64,000 nt of DNA from NCBI RefSeq assembly GCF_000494755.1, contig NC_022657.1:5122001-5186000 (forward strand). The letters are read 5' to 3'. Shown here piece by piece: positions 43,983 through 52,575 of this stretch (position 1 is its first letter; each line of letters starts with the position of its first letter). The notes under the pieces are model-generated. The model did no database searches and was not told the DNA's origin. It saw only the letters and a program-made list of their open reading frames with translations. Source of the DNA: Amorphoplanes friuliensis DSM 7358 (GTDB lineage Bacteria; Actinomycetota; Actinomycetes; Mycobacteriales; Micromonosporaceae). The position numbers were made by a program, and so were the translations under genes.

Positions 43983-45035
43983 TCACCGGCCGAGCCAGTC
44001 CAGGCCGGTCGGGGAGATCTGCGCGGCTTCGGCCACGGTCACCAGGTTGTCGAGGGTGATCGAGCCTTCGCCGATCAGCGTCATCAGCCGGCCGTGGCCG
44101 AGGTCGACCACCAGGTAGGTGAGGGACTGACCAGCCAGGTCGGTGCGTACCGGGTGGCGTGCCGGGTGACCGGCGACCGTGAGCTTCTTGCCGCCTTTCG
44201 GGGCGTCGGTGGTCGTCCCGACCGCGACGGACAGGCTGCCGGCCTCACCACCGGTCGCTTCCGGACCTGCGAAGACCTCACTCCGCCACGTGGCCGGCCG
44301 TGCGCCACTGACGGAGAAGCCGGTGGCTGCCCAGCCGTCGGGAAGCCGCGGCAGGGTCAGCGGTGCTGCGAGCGTACCGGGAACGGGCTTGACCGATCTG
44401 GCCATGCGCAGGAGGTCCGGCTCGGAGATCGCGAGCTGGTGCGCGCTGATCATCAGCCAGGTGTGCGGGCCGGGTGACCAGCTCACGGACGACTTCGGAT
44501 CGTCGAGACCGCCGTAATAACCCCGCACACCGCCGATGTCCACGGCGCGGCCGTCGCGGTTCATCACGGCGGCCGGGTCCGGCACGTCGGTCCGGATGGA
44601 GAAGATCAACTCGGCGCCGCCCCACGGGTCGCCGGGCCCGACGTCCTTCTTCCAGACCCGGTCGAGAATCGGCCCGGTGGGGTCACCCACGAACGCCGAC
44701 CGGATGTGCTCGGCAAACCCGGACGGCACCCACGACGGCGCAAACCCGAGCCGGAACTCCGGCAGCGGCGCCGGCCCGGGCTCAACCCGCGGGGTGACCG
44801 CCACGGAAGCCGGTGCTGCGATCTGCGGCGCGGGCCCGGGCCTCTCCGCGGTCAGCACCGGAACGGTGACAGCCGCTGCCCCCACCGCGACGACAACAGC
44901 CCCGATCATGCCCAGTCGGCGCCGGCGGTGCGCCCGGGCAACCTTGACGGGTAGCGCAGACCGGATCCGGTCCTCCGCGGCCACCTGACCGGCGAGGTGC
45001 GTCTGCGTCTGCCGTACCAGATCCTCGATGTTCAC
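43983..45035 (-). CDS. Single-pass membrane protein, probable anti-sigma partner
   Basis: A 350-residue protein with a cytosolic N-terminus (MNIEDLVRQTQTHLAGQV), one transmembrane segment (LGMIGAVVVAVGAAAVTVPVL, about 41-61) and a large extracytoplasmic domain of unknown fold. Its ATG overlaps the stop of an ECF sigma gene by four bases, the usual arrangement of a sigma factor with a membrane regulator. No zinc anti-sigma motif HxxxCxxC is present, so the mode of control is uncertain. Confidence 0.7.
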   Translation of the reverse strand: MNIEDLVRQTQTHLAGQVAAEDRIRSALPVKVARAHRRRRLGMIGAVVVAVGAAAVTVPVLTAERPGPAPQIAAPASVAVTPRVEPGPAPLPEFRLGFAPSWVPSGFAEHIRSAFVGDPTGPILDRVWKKDVGPGDPWGGAELIFSIRTDVPDPAAVMNRDGRAVDIGGVRGYYGGLDDPKSSVSWSPGPHTWLMISAHQLAISEPDLLRMARSVKPVPGTLAAPLTLPRLPDGWAATGFSVSGARPATWRSEVFAGPEATGGEAGSLSVAVGTTTDAPKGGKKLTVAGHPARHPVRTDLAGQSLTYLVVDLGHGRLMTLIGEGSITLDNLVTVAEAAQISPTGLDWLGR

Positions 45036-45538
45036 AGCTTCTCCCCGGTGGTCGTGAGTGTGGCCGGCAGCGCCTGCTGCAACGCGGCCAGGGCACGGGC
45101 AAGGTGGGTGCGGACGGTGACCGTCCGGCAGCCGAGAATCTCCGCGATCTGATCGACAGCCAGATCCTCGTAAAAACGCAGAGCGATCACGGCCCGCTGC
45201 CGGGGCGGCAACCGCGCGATCAGCCGCAACATCGCATCCCGGTCATCCCGCTGCGCCGTCGGATCCGGCATCGGCGGCAACAACCCACCCAGCGTCTCCG
45301 CCGCCAGCGGAACCGAATTGGCCGCCCTCCGCCGCCGCAACGACAAGAACTCGTTGACAACCATGCGCTTGACGTACAGCTCCGGCGCATCGAGCCGCCC
45401 GATCCGCCCCCACCGCAACTGCGCCCGCACGAGAACGTTCTGAATGATGTCCTCAGCCAGATGCGGATCCCAGGTGACCACGGTGGCGTACCTCACCAGG
45501 CTCCCCAGGCGGGCGGACACGAACTCTTCGAAGGTCAC
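45032..45538 (-). CDS. ECF sigma factor, SigE/SigM-like (SigE family)
   Basis: From GTG 45538 the protein is 168 residues, the typical size for the actinobacterial SigE-family ECF factors. Region 2 reads VTFEEFVSARLGSLVRYATVVTWDPHLAEDIIQNVLVRA; region 4 is LPPRQRAVIALRFYEDLAVDQIAEILGCRTVTVRTHLARAL. It directs RNA polymerase to stress or surface genes. The upstream extension to 45655 is basic and low in conservation. It is coupled to the following membrane gene. Confidence 0.85.
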   Translation of the reverse strand: MTFEEFVSARLGSLVRYATVVTWDPHLAEDIIQNVLVRAQLRWGRIGRLDAPELYVKRMVVNEFLSLRRRRAANSVPLAAETLGGLLPPMPDPTAQRDDRDAMLRLIARLPPRQRAVIALRFYEDLAVDQIAEILGCRTVTVRTHLARALAALQQALPATLTTTGEKL

Positions 45539-45980
45539 GACAGCCAAACGCTTCCGCCGCCCCGGGATGATGACAAGCCGCCCGACCCACTTTCCCGCGG
45601 CCCGCGCTGCCGCCCCGATCCGATTCCTACGGCTAGCGCTGACCGCCGAACTCACTTTCGGCGCCTGCGATCCCGAGCTTGGTCACCGGACTTCCTTTCC
45701 CGCGGCCCCGGCACCTCCCCGTAACCCATCGAGGGCGCCCGGCCACCTCCTCGCGGTCCCACAAGCTGCCCGGTCCGCTCCCCTGCCCGCTTCGCCGGCT
45801 GCGGCGTCGACTATCCCTCGGCCCGCACAGGTCGCCCGGTCCGTTGCGGTGCGGCCCGCAAAGGTCGCCCGGTCCGTTGTGGTGCGGCCTGTGCTGGCCG
45901 CTTGCGGCCACGACGGGGTCGATCACGTCGCGCGGACGACACGATGGGCGTCACGCGACGTCCCGCCACGGAGGTAACCG
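45539..45980. other. Intergenic region with direct repeats
   Basis: 442 bases between the sigma factor start and the divergent lipoprotein gene. Besides two copies of a 33-bp repeat (45822-45887) I see no RNA motif. A possible minus-strand frame (45926-45633) is made largely of the repeat and is probably not a gene. The promoters of both flanking genes must lie here. Confidence 0.4.
45822..45887. repeat. Two tandem copies of a 33-bp repeat
   Basis: CCCGCACAGGTCGCCCGGTC begins the first unit and CCCGCAAAGGTCGCCCGGTC the second, 33 bases later. Both continue CGTTGYGGTGCGG, and a partial third copy follows. The units differ at only a few positions. No protein or RNA role is evident. Confidence 0.6.
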
Positions 45981-46415
45981 ATGCGTCTGTCCCTGTCCGG
46001 GTCCATTGTGGTCATCTTGCTGCTTGCTGGTGGGTGCAGCAGCACGGACAAGCCGCCGGCCGCTGCGCCTTCGGTCAGCGGCTCGCCGTCTGCCACAACT
46101 TCGGCTGTTCCTTCTCCGGCCCCATCGTCGAAGGCGCCGTTTGCTGCGGCTGATGGGACCAATCTGAAGGCCTGTGCTGACGGCGCCTGCGAGGTCATTG
46201 TCAGGAGCGGTGATTCCGTCCCGGCGGCTGGTGGGCTGGGGAAGGTCAAGATTTCGGTACGCGGTGACGAGGTCACGATCTCGAAGAAGACGGCGGACGG
46301 GTTCACCAGCACGCTCACGGGGACTCCCGGTCTTGTTCAGCAGATCAACAAGCAACTCTTCCTGATCGTCGCTGTTGAGGACGGCCGTGCCGTCCTGCGG
46401 ATGGCCCTGAGCTGA
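45981..46415 (+). CDS. Small lipoprotein
   Basis: A 144-residue protein with a signal peptide and lipobox (LLLAGGCSS, cleavage before Cys-20), a Ser/Pro/Ala linker of about 35 residues, and a beta-rich mature domain with a possible disulphide (CADGACEVIV). Family not recognised. It lies opposite to the YwqG-like gene, with six bases between the stops. Confidence 0.7.
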   Translation: MRLSLSGSIVVILLLAGGCSSTDKPPAAAPSVSGSPSATTSAVPSPAPSSKAPFAAADGTNLKACADGACEVIVRSGDSVPAAGGLGKVKISVRGDEVTISKKTADGFTSTLTGTPGLVQQINKQLFLIVAVEDGRAVLRMALS

Positions 46416-46421
46416 CGTCTC

Positions 46422-47444
46422 CTATTGCTGGTCCACGACGTAGGGAGTGCCCGGGCAGCGCAGGCAGGCGAAGATGCGCAGTGCACCCCATCGGCCCACG
46501 ACAACACCGGTCGGCTGGGCGGACGACTCGGGGTCGGGATCGTCGGCCGGGCGCCAGCGCTCGCGGGACGTGCTGTCGAACTCCTCCGAGTCGATCACCA
46601 GGAGAAGGTCGGCTGGTTCGGCGCAGACCGGGCAAGGGGTTTCTCCCAGGCCGGTGAGACTCCAGTCGGCGTAGCCGCCGACCTTCCAGCCCGGGGCCAT
46701 CGCCACGTCGACGTAGGTTGCCTCGGGCCACTTGTCGTCCCAGGTGTCGACGCGGTCGAGGAGATCCTGCGGGAGCTCCTCCGGGAACGGATATTCGACG
46801 ACCTGCTCCGGGTGCAGCCGGCACGGGCGCGGGACCAGCGCCTCACGACCGATCTCCCCGACCGGCGGGACGGCGGACGGTGCCGAGATGCCTGCCTCGT
46901 GACGCCAGCGCAGGTGGAGGACGGGGCCGGCCGGTTGGGTCGCGTGGTCGCCGGGGCACCAGAGAACTTGCAGCAGGTCGGCGCCGTCCGGGCGGGGCAG
47001 GTCGGGGATGTCGGACGCGCGGAGCTGGGCCACCGCGACCATCGGGTTGGGAACGGGATGGGGTCTCGCCGCGTAGCGATGGCCCATGACCGGACCGTCG
47101 CCGAACGAGCCGAAGCCGGTGTAGCCCTCGCCGACGAACCGGGCGATCTCGGCTCGCACCTCGTTCTGCTCCCGGGTCAGCACGGGCTGCTGCTCCCGGT
47201 TGGCGTCGGCGGCGCGTAGACGCTCCAGCAGCTCGTCCGGGAGGGGAACGTCCTCCCGCACGAGAACGGGTGTGGTGCAGGTCGGCCAGGGCTCGTCCGC
47301 CGGCCAGCGCAGCGGCCCTCCGATGTGGCTTTCGGCGGCCGTGACGGGGCCGGGCCGCGGGTGCAGGCGGGTGGTGGTGCGCGCGAACGCGGTCAGCTCG
47401 GGGAGGTGGGCGAGGAACTCCGGGGGCGGAGGTGGAGTGATCAC
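46422..47444 (-). CDS. YwqG/DUF1963-like hypothetical protein
   Basis: A 340-residue cytosolic protein. SHIGGPLRWPADEPWP (near 42) and the later PMVAVAQLRASDIPDL and ADLLQVLWCPGDH resemble DUF1963/YwqG proteins, whose function is unknown. CxxC pairs (CPVCAEPA and ACLRCPGT) suggest a metal site in the C-terminal part. It starts with GTG 47444, overlapping the preceding gene's stop as GTGA. Confidence 0.65.
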   Translation of the reverse strand: MITPPPPPEFLAHLPELTAFARTTTRLHPRPGPVTAAESHIGGPLRWPADEPWPTCTTPVLVREDVPLPDELLERLRAADANREQQPVLTREQNEVRAEIARFVGEGYTGFGSFGDGPVMGHRYAARPHPVPNPMVAVAQLRASDIPDLPRPDGADLLQVLWCPGDHATQPAGPVLHLRWRHEAGISAPSAVPPVGEIGREALVPRPCRLHPEQVVEYPFPEELPQDLLDRVDTWDDKWPEATYVDVAMAPGWKVGGYADWSLTGLGETPCPVCAEPADLLLVIDSEEFDSTSRERWRPADDPDPESSAQPTGVVVGRWGALRIFACLRCPGTPYVVDQQ

Positions 47445-47953
47445 GGGCGTGTCCTGCCGGTGCGAAGGTCGGCGTGCGCGGTGCGGAGTGCATCCAGCTG
47501 GGCATCGGTGCCCGGCGGCGAGAGTTTGTCGAGCTCGTGCCAAGCCTGGTCGAGGGCCTGCTCCAGGCCGGCGTGCTGGCGGCGGAGGTCGGCCCGCAGC
47601 GTCTCGATACGCCGGATCCACCCGGCGGCGGACTGCTCCGACGCCCTCTCGCGAGCCGGCTCCGCGGCCGGCGCAAGACTCCGGGCCGGGCTTGCGGCCC
47701 CGGCTCGATGCGGCACTCCGACCAGACCGGACGCCCCGGTCGGGCCCGGAGCCCGGGCCGACGGCGAGGGTGCGGCCGGGGCCGGAATCGGGACGATGGC
47801 GGCCAGAGGGCGGCCCTTGTCGGTGACCACCGTGGTCTGTCGGGTCAGGCCGGCGAGGCGCGCCAGCTGGACGAAGCGGGTCCGCGCCTCGGCCAGCGGC
47901 AACTCCAGGCGGGGAGCGGTTGTCGGTACGGCAGGCTCAGCCATGCCCCGCAT
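47441..47953 (-). CDS. Phd/YefM antitoxin-like protein
   Basis: The N-terminal segment LPLAEARTRFVQLARLAGLT followed by TTVVTDKGRPLAAIVP matches the DNA-binding part of Phd/YefM antitoxins (about residues 19-57 from ATG 47953). A Pro/Ala linker and a helical C-terminus follow (IETLRADLRRQHAGLEQALDQ). No toxin gene of the Doc/RelE type is adjacent; the next gene is YwqG-like. Starts at 47953 and 47944 are both possible. The 5' end overlaps the PPOX gene by 17 bases. Confidence 0.6.
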   Translation of the reverse strand: MRGMAEPAVPTTAPRLELPLAEARTRFVQLARLAGLTRQTTVVTDKGRPLAAIVPIPAPAAPSPSARAPGPTGASGLVGVPHRAGAASPARSLAPAAEPARERASEQSAAGWIRRIETLRADLRRQHAGLEQALDQAWHELDKLSPPGTDAQLDALRTAHADLRTGRTRP

Positions 47954-48530
47954 GATGCCGGTCCCCTGTGACATTTTCCGGCGCGAAGATCGGGCGGCCG
48001 TCGATGCTGAAGCCGTTCTTCACGCGGCGGTACTCCGCGAGGTCCTCGTCGGAGCGGCGTTCGTGGGCGCGGGTGAGCAGGTCACGGTCGCCTTCGTAGG
48101 TCATCAGGGGGACGGCGTAGCCGCACGAGTCGCTGATCCGTGTGACGTCGACCTCGATGATGGAGCGGACGCCGTGGAGGTCCGGTGGGGCGGGGAACAG
48201 CTGGACCAGTTCGGCGTACCCGGGGTCGGTGACCGGGACCGCGCGGCCGCGGCCGTGGAGGCGGACGATGTTCGGCGGGCCCTGGAAGGCGCAGAACATC
48301 AGGGTGATGCGGCCGTTCTCGTGCAGGTGGGCGATCGTTTCCGCGCCGCTGCCGTGGTAGTCGAGGTAGGCCACGCGGTGTTCACCGAGCACGACGAAGG
48401 TGCCGCCCATGCCTTTGGGTGAGACGTTGACGTGCCCGCCGGGCCCGTCGGGGGCGGTGGCCACGAAGAACATCGGCTGCGCTTCGATGAAGTCGCGCAG
48501 CCGTCCGCCGATCTCCTCATGCAGCTTCAT
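47937..48530 (-). CDS. Pyridoxamine 5'-phosphate oxidase-fold protein
   Basis: A 197-residue flavin/F420-binding split-barrel protein. FIEAQPMFFVATAPDGPGGHVNVSPKG (residues 14-40 in part) is the characteristic first strand pair, and ITLMFCAFQGPPNIVRLHG (near 75) is the second. ATG 48530 has GGAGG nine bases upstream. Members reduce quinones or other small molecules with F420 or FMN; the substrate is unknown. Confidence 0.8.
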   Translation of the reverse strand: MKLHEEIGGRLRDFIEAQPMFFVATAPDGPGGHVNVSPKGMGGTFVVLGEHRVAYLDYHGSGAETIAHLHENGRITLMFCAFQGPPNIVRLHGRGRAVPVTDPGYAELVQLFPAPPDLHGVRSIIEVDVTRISDSCGYAVPLMTYEGDRDLLTRAHERRSDEDLAEYRRVKNGFSIDGRPIFAPENVTGDRHHAGHG

Positions 48531-48568
48531 GGTGCCCATCCTCCAGGGCCCGGGCAAGGGCGGCCGGG

Positions 48569-49027
48569 TCAGGCGGCGACGGGCACGGCGGCCCCGCGCC
48601 GGCGGAACGCGTTGCGGATGACGAAGACCCAGCCGATCAGCGCCGCGATGCCACCGACCACAAACGCGGTGACCAGCAGATACGTCGATCCGCCGGTGGT
48701 GGCGAACACGCCGTTGCGCGCACCGGTGTCGAGGGCCTCGATGGTCCTGCCGGTGGTGAACGCGTCCGGTTCGTCGTACAGGATGATGTCGGTGCGGCTG
48801 CTGCTGCCGTCGGTGGCGGCCCACGAGCCGACGAAGTTGCAGGACCGGCGGCTGCAGTCCTCGCGTTCGGCGGTGAACGTGCCTGTCGCGCCGCTGCCGT
48901 TGTGCGCCTGCCAGGCCGGGACGAGGTCGAACACGCCGAACATGAAGCCCATGGTGGCGATGACCGGGAGTCCGACCCAGAGGAAGAACTTCATGCGCCA
49001 CTCGCTGATTTTGCCCAAGATACCCAC
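48569..49027 (-). CDS. Two-helix membrane protein, hypothetical
   Basis: About 152 residues from GTG 49027 (or 141 from ATG 48994). Hydrophobic segments at both ends (FFLWVGLPVIATMGFMFGVF and LLVTAFVVGGIAALIGWVFVI) flank an extracytoplasmic loop with a Cys pair (CSRRSCNFVG). No family is recognised. Confidence 0.6.
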   Translation of the reverse strand: MGILGKISEWRMKFFLWVGLPVIATMGFMFGVFDLVPAWQAHNGSGATGTFTAEREDCSRRSCNFVGSWAATDGSSSRTDIILYDEPDAFTTGRTIEALDTGARNGVFATTGGSTYLLVTAFVVGGIAALIGWVFVIRNAFRRRGAAVPVAA

Positions 49028-49038
49028 GGCGGGGAAGG

Positions 49039-49704
49039 TTAGGACACGAGCGCTTCTCGCGCTGCCCCGTTCCTGACGCGGGCGGCGGCGAAGGCCCACG
49101 CGGCGAGCACCACGACGATGCCGACCTCGCTGATCGTGAGGACACGTTCGACGGCGCCGAGCGGGATCGCCCGCCACCAGGCCACGTCGGTCCACGGCTG
49201 CGCGACGATCGCACCGACGATCGGCAGGAAGGACAGCAGTGACCACACGCCGAGCCCGAGGGTCCAGGTGGCGTGAGCACGCCACCGTTTGTGCCGGCGC
49301 CAGGCGCGCCCGATGAGCAGCGCTCCGATCGGCAGGCTGAGGAACGCCACGACGCTCGCGATCCGGTGGATCGTTCCGCCGGCGCTGGGCCCGACCGCCC
49401 AGTTGTGCTTCGGGAAGTAGACGACGACGGCCAGCGCGGCGCTCCACAGCACCAGCGAGACCGCACCGCCCGACAGCGGCGGGAACAGCCCGGCGCCGAG
49501 GGCCGCCAGCAGCGTCGCCACCGACCCCGCGGCCAGGATCAGCACCGCCACGTTGAAGACCGGTCCGGCGTCGGTGAGCGCATATTCGCTGATGGTCCGC
49601 CTGTACGGGCTGACGGCCGACGACGGCGGGACCACGTGCAACGCTCCGAGCAGCAGCACCGCCACACCGACCGCACCCATGCCCGCCACTGCCAGCAATC
49701 TCAC
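49039..49704 (-). CDS. DUF998-like integral membrane protein
   Basis: A 221-residue protein with six hydrophobic segments. PYRRTISEYALTDAG near 33 and the later VHRIASVVAFLSLPIGALLIG-like region match DUF998 proteins of unknown role. GTG 49704 is chosen because the frame further upstream runs into the neighbouring gene. It may be translated after the gene at 49734. Confidence 0.7.
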   Translation of the reverse strand: MRLLAVAGMGAVGVAVLLLGALHVVPPSSAVSPYRRTISEYALTDAGPVFNVAVLILAAGSVATLLAALGAGLFPPLSGGAVSLVLWSAALAVVVYFPKHNWAVGPSAGGTIHRIASVVAFLSLPIGALLIGRAWRRHKRWRAHATWTLGLGVWSLLSFLPIVGAIVAQPWTDVAWWRAIPLGAVERVLTISEVGIVVVLAAWAFAAARVRNGAAREALVS

Positions 49705-49733
49705 GATCGAGATGCTGCCAGGCGTACCTGTGA

Positions 49734-50333
49734 TTATCCCGGACGTGGCGGGCGTACCAGGGTCATGATCTGCAGCGCGACGATGAGCAGGAGCACCGCC
49801 GTCGTTGTCCACAGGCCCCAGCCGAGGTGCACGACCTCACCCGCCCGCCCGTCCAGGTCGCGGCCCTCGACCGACGGCAGATAACTGCCCATGAGCAGGA
49901 AGAACTCGGCCGCCTCGGTCAGCTTCGCCCTGATCAGGTACGCCATGACGGCCACCAGGGCGAGCGCGGCCACGGCGGCTCCGGCAGCGACGGCCGCGCG
50001 TACCCGTACCCGGCGGATCAAGGGTGTGGCAGTGGCCGCGAGCAGAGCAGCGACGGTGAGCAACGCCAGGATCTGCACGCCGCGCGGCACAGCGACGTAG
50101 AGATCCGCGCGGTCCTGCTGAGCGGGCGACAGTGCCAGACCGCCGTCGGCGTCGAGGTGCTCGTGGGAGACGACCAGGTCGGCGCCGCTTATCGACGTCC
50201 CGAGGGTGCCACCCGACGACGCGGAGTCCGGAGGCACGTCGCACGATGCCGTCGCCAGCGGCAGGACCAGGAACAGCAGCAGAGCCAGCAGGAACCCGGC
50301 CGGCGTGATCCTGCGGGTGACCGTCTCGTTCAT
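49734..50333 (-). CDS. Membrane protein, hypothetical
   Basis: A 199-residue protein with an N-terminal hydrophobic segment (GFLLALLLFLVLPLATA), an extracytoplasmic part with one Cys, and three further hydrophobic stretches at the C-terminus. The first segment ends ATASC, which could be a lipobox-like site. Family not recognised. Confidence 0.65.
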   Translation of the reverse strand: MNETVTRRITPAGFLLALLLFLVLPLATASCDVPPDSASSGGTLGTSISGADLVVSHEHLDADGGLALSPAQQDRADLYVAVPRGVQILALLTVAALLAATATPLIRRVRVRAAVAAGAAVAALALVAVMAYLIRAKLTEAAEFFLLMGSYLPSVEGRDLDGRAGEVVHLGWGLWTTTAVLLLIVALQIMTLVRPPRPG

Positions 50334-50415
50334 GACCGGCAATCTAGGGGCCACCACCCGCTCCGGACCCGCCGTGACCGCAACCGGCCACGGCGGGCTT
50401 TTCCCCCGGTACGAC

Positions 50416-51468
50416 CTAGCAGCCGATGCCCTTCTCGAAGCCGCGGGGCAGATCGTCGTCGGCGATCTTGTCGGCGACGTCCCAGAAGACCTCCGGCCAG
50501 TCCCCCTCGGCGTTCATGTCGTTCAGCACCTTCCAGTTGCGGCTGCTGCGGAGCGCGGCGCTCGCCTTCCCGGCGGCGTCCTCGTCCTTGGCCTCCTTGG
50601 CCCGCTTCCACTCGGCGACCCAGCCGCAGCCGACCAGGCCGGTGACCTTGGCGCCGAACTGGTACGGGTCGTTGGAGCCACCGTCCTCGAGGACGCTGAG
50701 GTCCAGTCCCGGCGGGAGCGGCACGTCGGCGAGCACCTTCTTCGCGGCGTCCTCGACGCGGCCGGGCGTGACGATGCTCGACGGGAGCGCCGCCAGCCAG
50801 GTGCGGACGTCGACGTGCTTGATGACGGTGAGCACCTGGTCGAAGGTCTGCCGCGTCCAGGCCTCACCCGTGCGCAGCTCGACGAACGTGCCGTCGCGGG
50901 GGGTGAGCATGACCGCGAAATCCGAGGCGCTGTAGGTGAACAGATCACCGGCGCGCCCGTCGACCTTCACGCGCTCCGGCGCACTCACCCCGAGGCGGTC
51001 CTTGTGGTAACGGTCGTACTGCTTCGCCGGGTACCAGTTCATCTCGAGCTTGCGGCCCGCGTTCTCGAACTGGATCGCACCGTCCTTCTTCGAGAAGCCG
51101 TAGACGGTGGTGACCTTCCAGCCCGGTTCGCCGATCAGCAGACGCGGGGTCTTCTCGGCGGCCTGCAGCACCGCGGCGGAGTAGACCAGCACGGTGTCCG
51201 CCGGGGCTGTCGTCGACGGCACGACGGGATTGACGCGGACGTCGTCGGAGCGTTCCCGCAGCGCGGCCGAGGCCGCGAAGACGGTGGTGACGACCGCGGC
51301 GGCGGCCAGGGCCGCGACGGTACGCCAGGCAAAACCGCGGCGTTGAGTATTCGGTTGGGACACGATCTCCTCCAGGAGGATCTGCTCCGCCCCGTCGAGG
51401 CGCCCGATGACCTCGCTGCGGTAGGGATCGGCGTCCCGGACCAGGCGGTCGAGGTGTTCGTCGGTCAT
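50416..51468 (-). CDS. Single-pass membrane protein coupled to an ECF sigma factor
   Basis: A 350-residue protein with a cytosolic N-terminus, one transmembrane segment (TVAALAAAAVVTTVFAASAAL, about 50-70) and a large outer domain. The ATG overlaps the sigma stop by four bases. The layout and length parallel the pair at 43983-45538, so it is probably a regulator or sensor of its sigma factor. No catalytic motif is visible. Confidence 0.7.
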   Translation of the reverse strand: MTDEHLDRLVRDADPYRSEVIGRLDGAEQILLEEIVSQPNTQRRGFAWRTVAALAAAAVVTTVFAASAALRERSDDVRVNPVVPSTTAPADTVLVYSAAVLQAAEKTPRLLIGEPGWKVTTVYGFSKKDGAIQFENAGRKLEMNWYPAKQYDRYHKDRLGVSAPERVKVDGRAGDLFTYSASDFAVMLTPRDGTFVELRTGEAWTRQTFDQVLTVIKHVDVRTWLAALPSSIVTPGRVEDAAKKVLADVPLPPGLDLSVLEDGGSNDPYQFGAKVTGLVGCGWVAEWKRAKEAKDEDAAGKASAALRSSRNWKVLNDMNAEGDWPEVFWDVADKIADDDLPRGFEKGIGC

Positions 51469-52037
51469 CTGCCCTCCTTCGGGTTCGGTGCGGTCAGGAC
51501 GTCGAGTTCATGTCCGGGTGGATGGAGATCGTCACCGACGAGTTCGCGGAGTTTTGCCCGCGCCCGTGAGAGCCGGGTGCGGACGGCCTCCGGCGTCACC
51601 TGGAGCACCGCGGCCACCTCCCGGGGCTGCAGGCCTTCCCAGATGGTCAGCGTCAGCACCTCGCGGTCCAGGTCACCCAGCCGGGCGAGCGCCGCCTGCA
51701 CCGTGAGCCGCTCGACCACCTCACCCGCGGGGTCGGCGGTCACCACCGCGGCCAGCCGCTGCCGGAGCCGGTCGCCGAGACGCTCCCGCCGGACGCCACC
51801 CCGGTGATGGTTGGACAGGACCCGCCGGGCAACGCCGTAGAGCCACAGCCGCGCCTCGTCACCGGGCGGCAGCTCGTGCCCCCGCCGCCAGGCGATCAGG
51901 AACGTCTCGGCGACGACGTCGGCCGCGTCCTCGTGCTGCTCGACACGCCTCACCGCGTACGCCAGCAGCGGCGCGAAGTTGGCGGCGTACATGCGCCGGA
52001 AGCGGTCCTCGTGCTCGGTCGCGGACTTCACATCCAC
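51465..52037 (-). CDS. ECF sigma factor
   Basis: A 190-residue sigma factor from GTG 52037. Region 2 is EDRFRRMYAANFAPLLAYAVRRVEQHEDAADVVAETFLIAWRR (in parts, about 9-50) and region 4 is LGDLDREVLTLTIWEGLQPREVAAVLQVTPEAVRTRLSRAR. It is coupled to the membrane protein at 50416-51468. The divergent gene is the YCII-like protein at 52168. Confidence 0.88.
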   Translation of the reverse strand: MDVKSATEHEDRFRRMYAANFAPLLAYAVRRVEQHEDAADVVAETFLIAWRRGHELPPGDEARLWLYGVARRVLSNHHRGGVRRERLGDRLRQRLAAVVTADPAGEVVERLTVQAALARLGDLDREVLTLTIWEGLQPREVAAVLQVTPEAVRTRLSRARAKLRELVGDDLHPPGHELDVLTAPNPKEGR

Positions 52038-52167
52038 CCCATGTCCGGTCGGGGACCCATCGTGACAGGAAAACTTTCCGGATCTGATGTCGAGAATCCG
52101 TGACCGGCTGCGTCCCCGGTCGTGAACGCGGCGACAATGGGTCGCACCAGCACCGAGGAGAATCACG

Positions 52168-52575
52168 ATGGCAAAGTTTCTGCTGCTCAAGCACTACCGC
52201 GGCGCCCCGGCGGCGGTCAACGACGTGTCGATGGACAAGTGGACGCCGGAGGAGATCTCGGCGCACATGCAGTACATGCAGGACTTCGCGGACCGGCTCG
52301 AGAAGACCGGGGAGTACGTCGACGGTCAGGCGCTGGCCCCCGAGGGGATGTTCGTCCGTTACGACGGGGAGGGCCGCCCGCCGGTCACCGACGGTCCGTT
52401 CGCCGAGACCAAGGACCTGATCGCCGGCTGGATGATCATCGACGTCGACAGCCAGGACCGGGCGGTCGAGCTGGCCGGGGAGCTGTCGGCCGCGCCCGGG
52501 GCCGGCGGCCGGCCGATCCACGAGTGGCTCGAGCTGCGGCCGTTCCTGACCGAGCTGCCCACCATCTCGGAGTGA
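52168..52575 (+). CDS. YCII/DGPF-domain protein
   Basis: A 135-residue protein: MAKFLLLKHYRGAP at the start and the DGPF motif in PVTDGPFAETKDLIAGWMIID near 72. This family is constantly found next to ECF42-type sigma factors, as here, where its stop overlaps the sigma start by GTGA. The reaction is unknown. Confidence 0.9.
   Translation: MAKFLLLKHYRGAPAAVNDVSMDKWTPEEISAHMQYMQDFADRLEKTGEYVDGQALAPEGMFVRYDGEGRPPVTDGPFAETKDLIAGWMIIDVDSQDRAVELAGELSAAPGAGGRPIHEWLELRPFLTELPTISE

Noticed and set aside
45633-45926. A minus-strand 97-residue protein with HNGPGDLCGP repeats
   Set aside because: It is made mostly of the 33-bp DNA repeat, has no ribosome site and no known domain.
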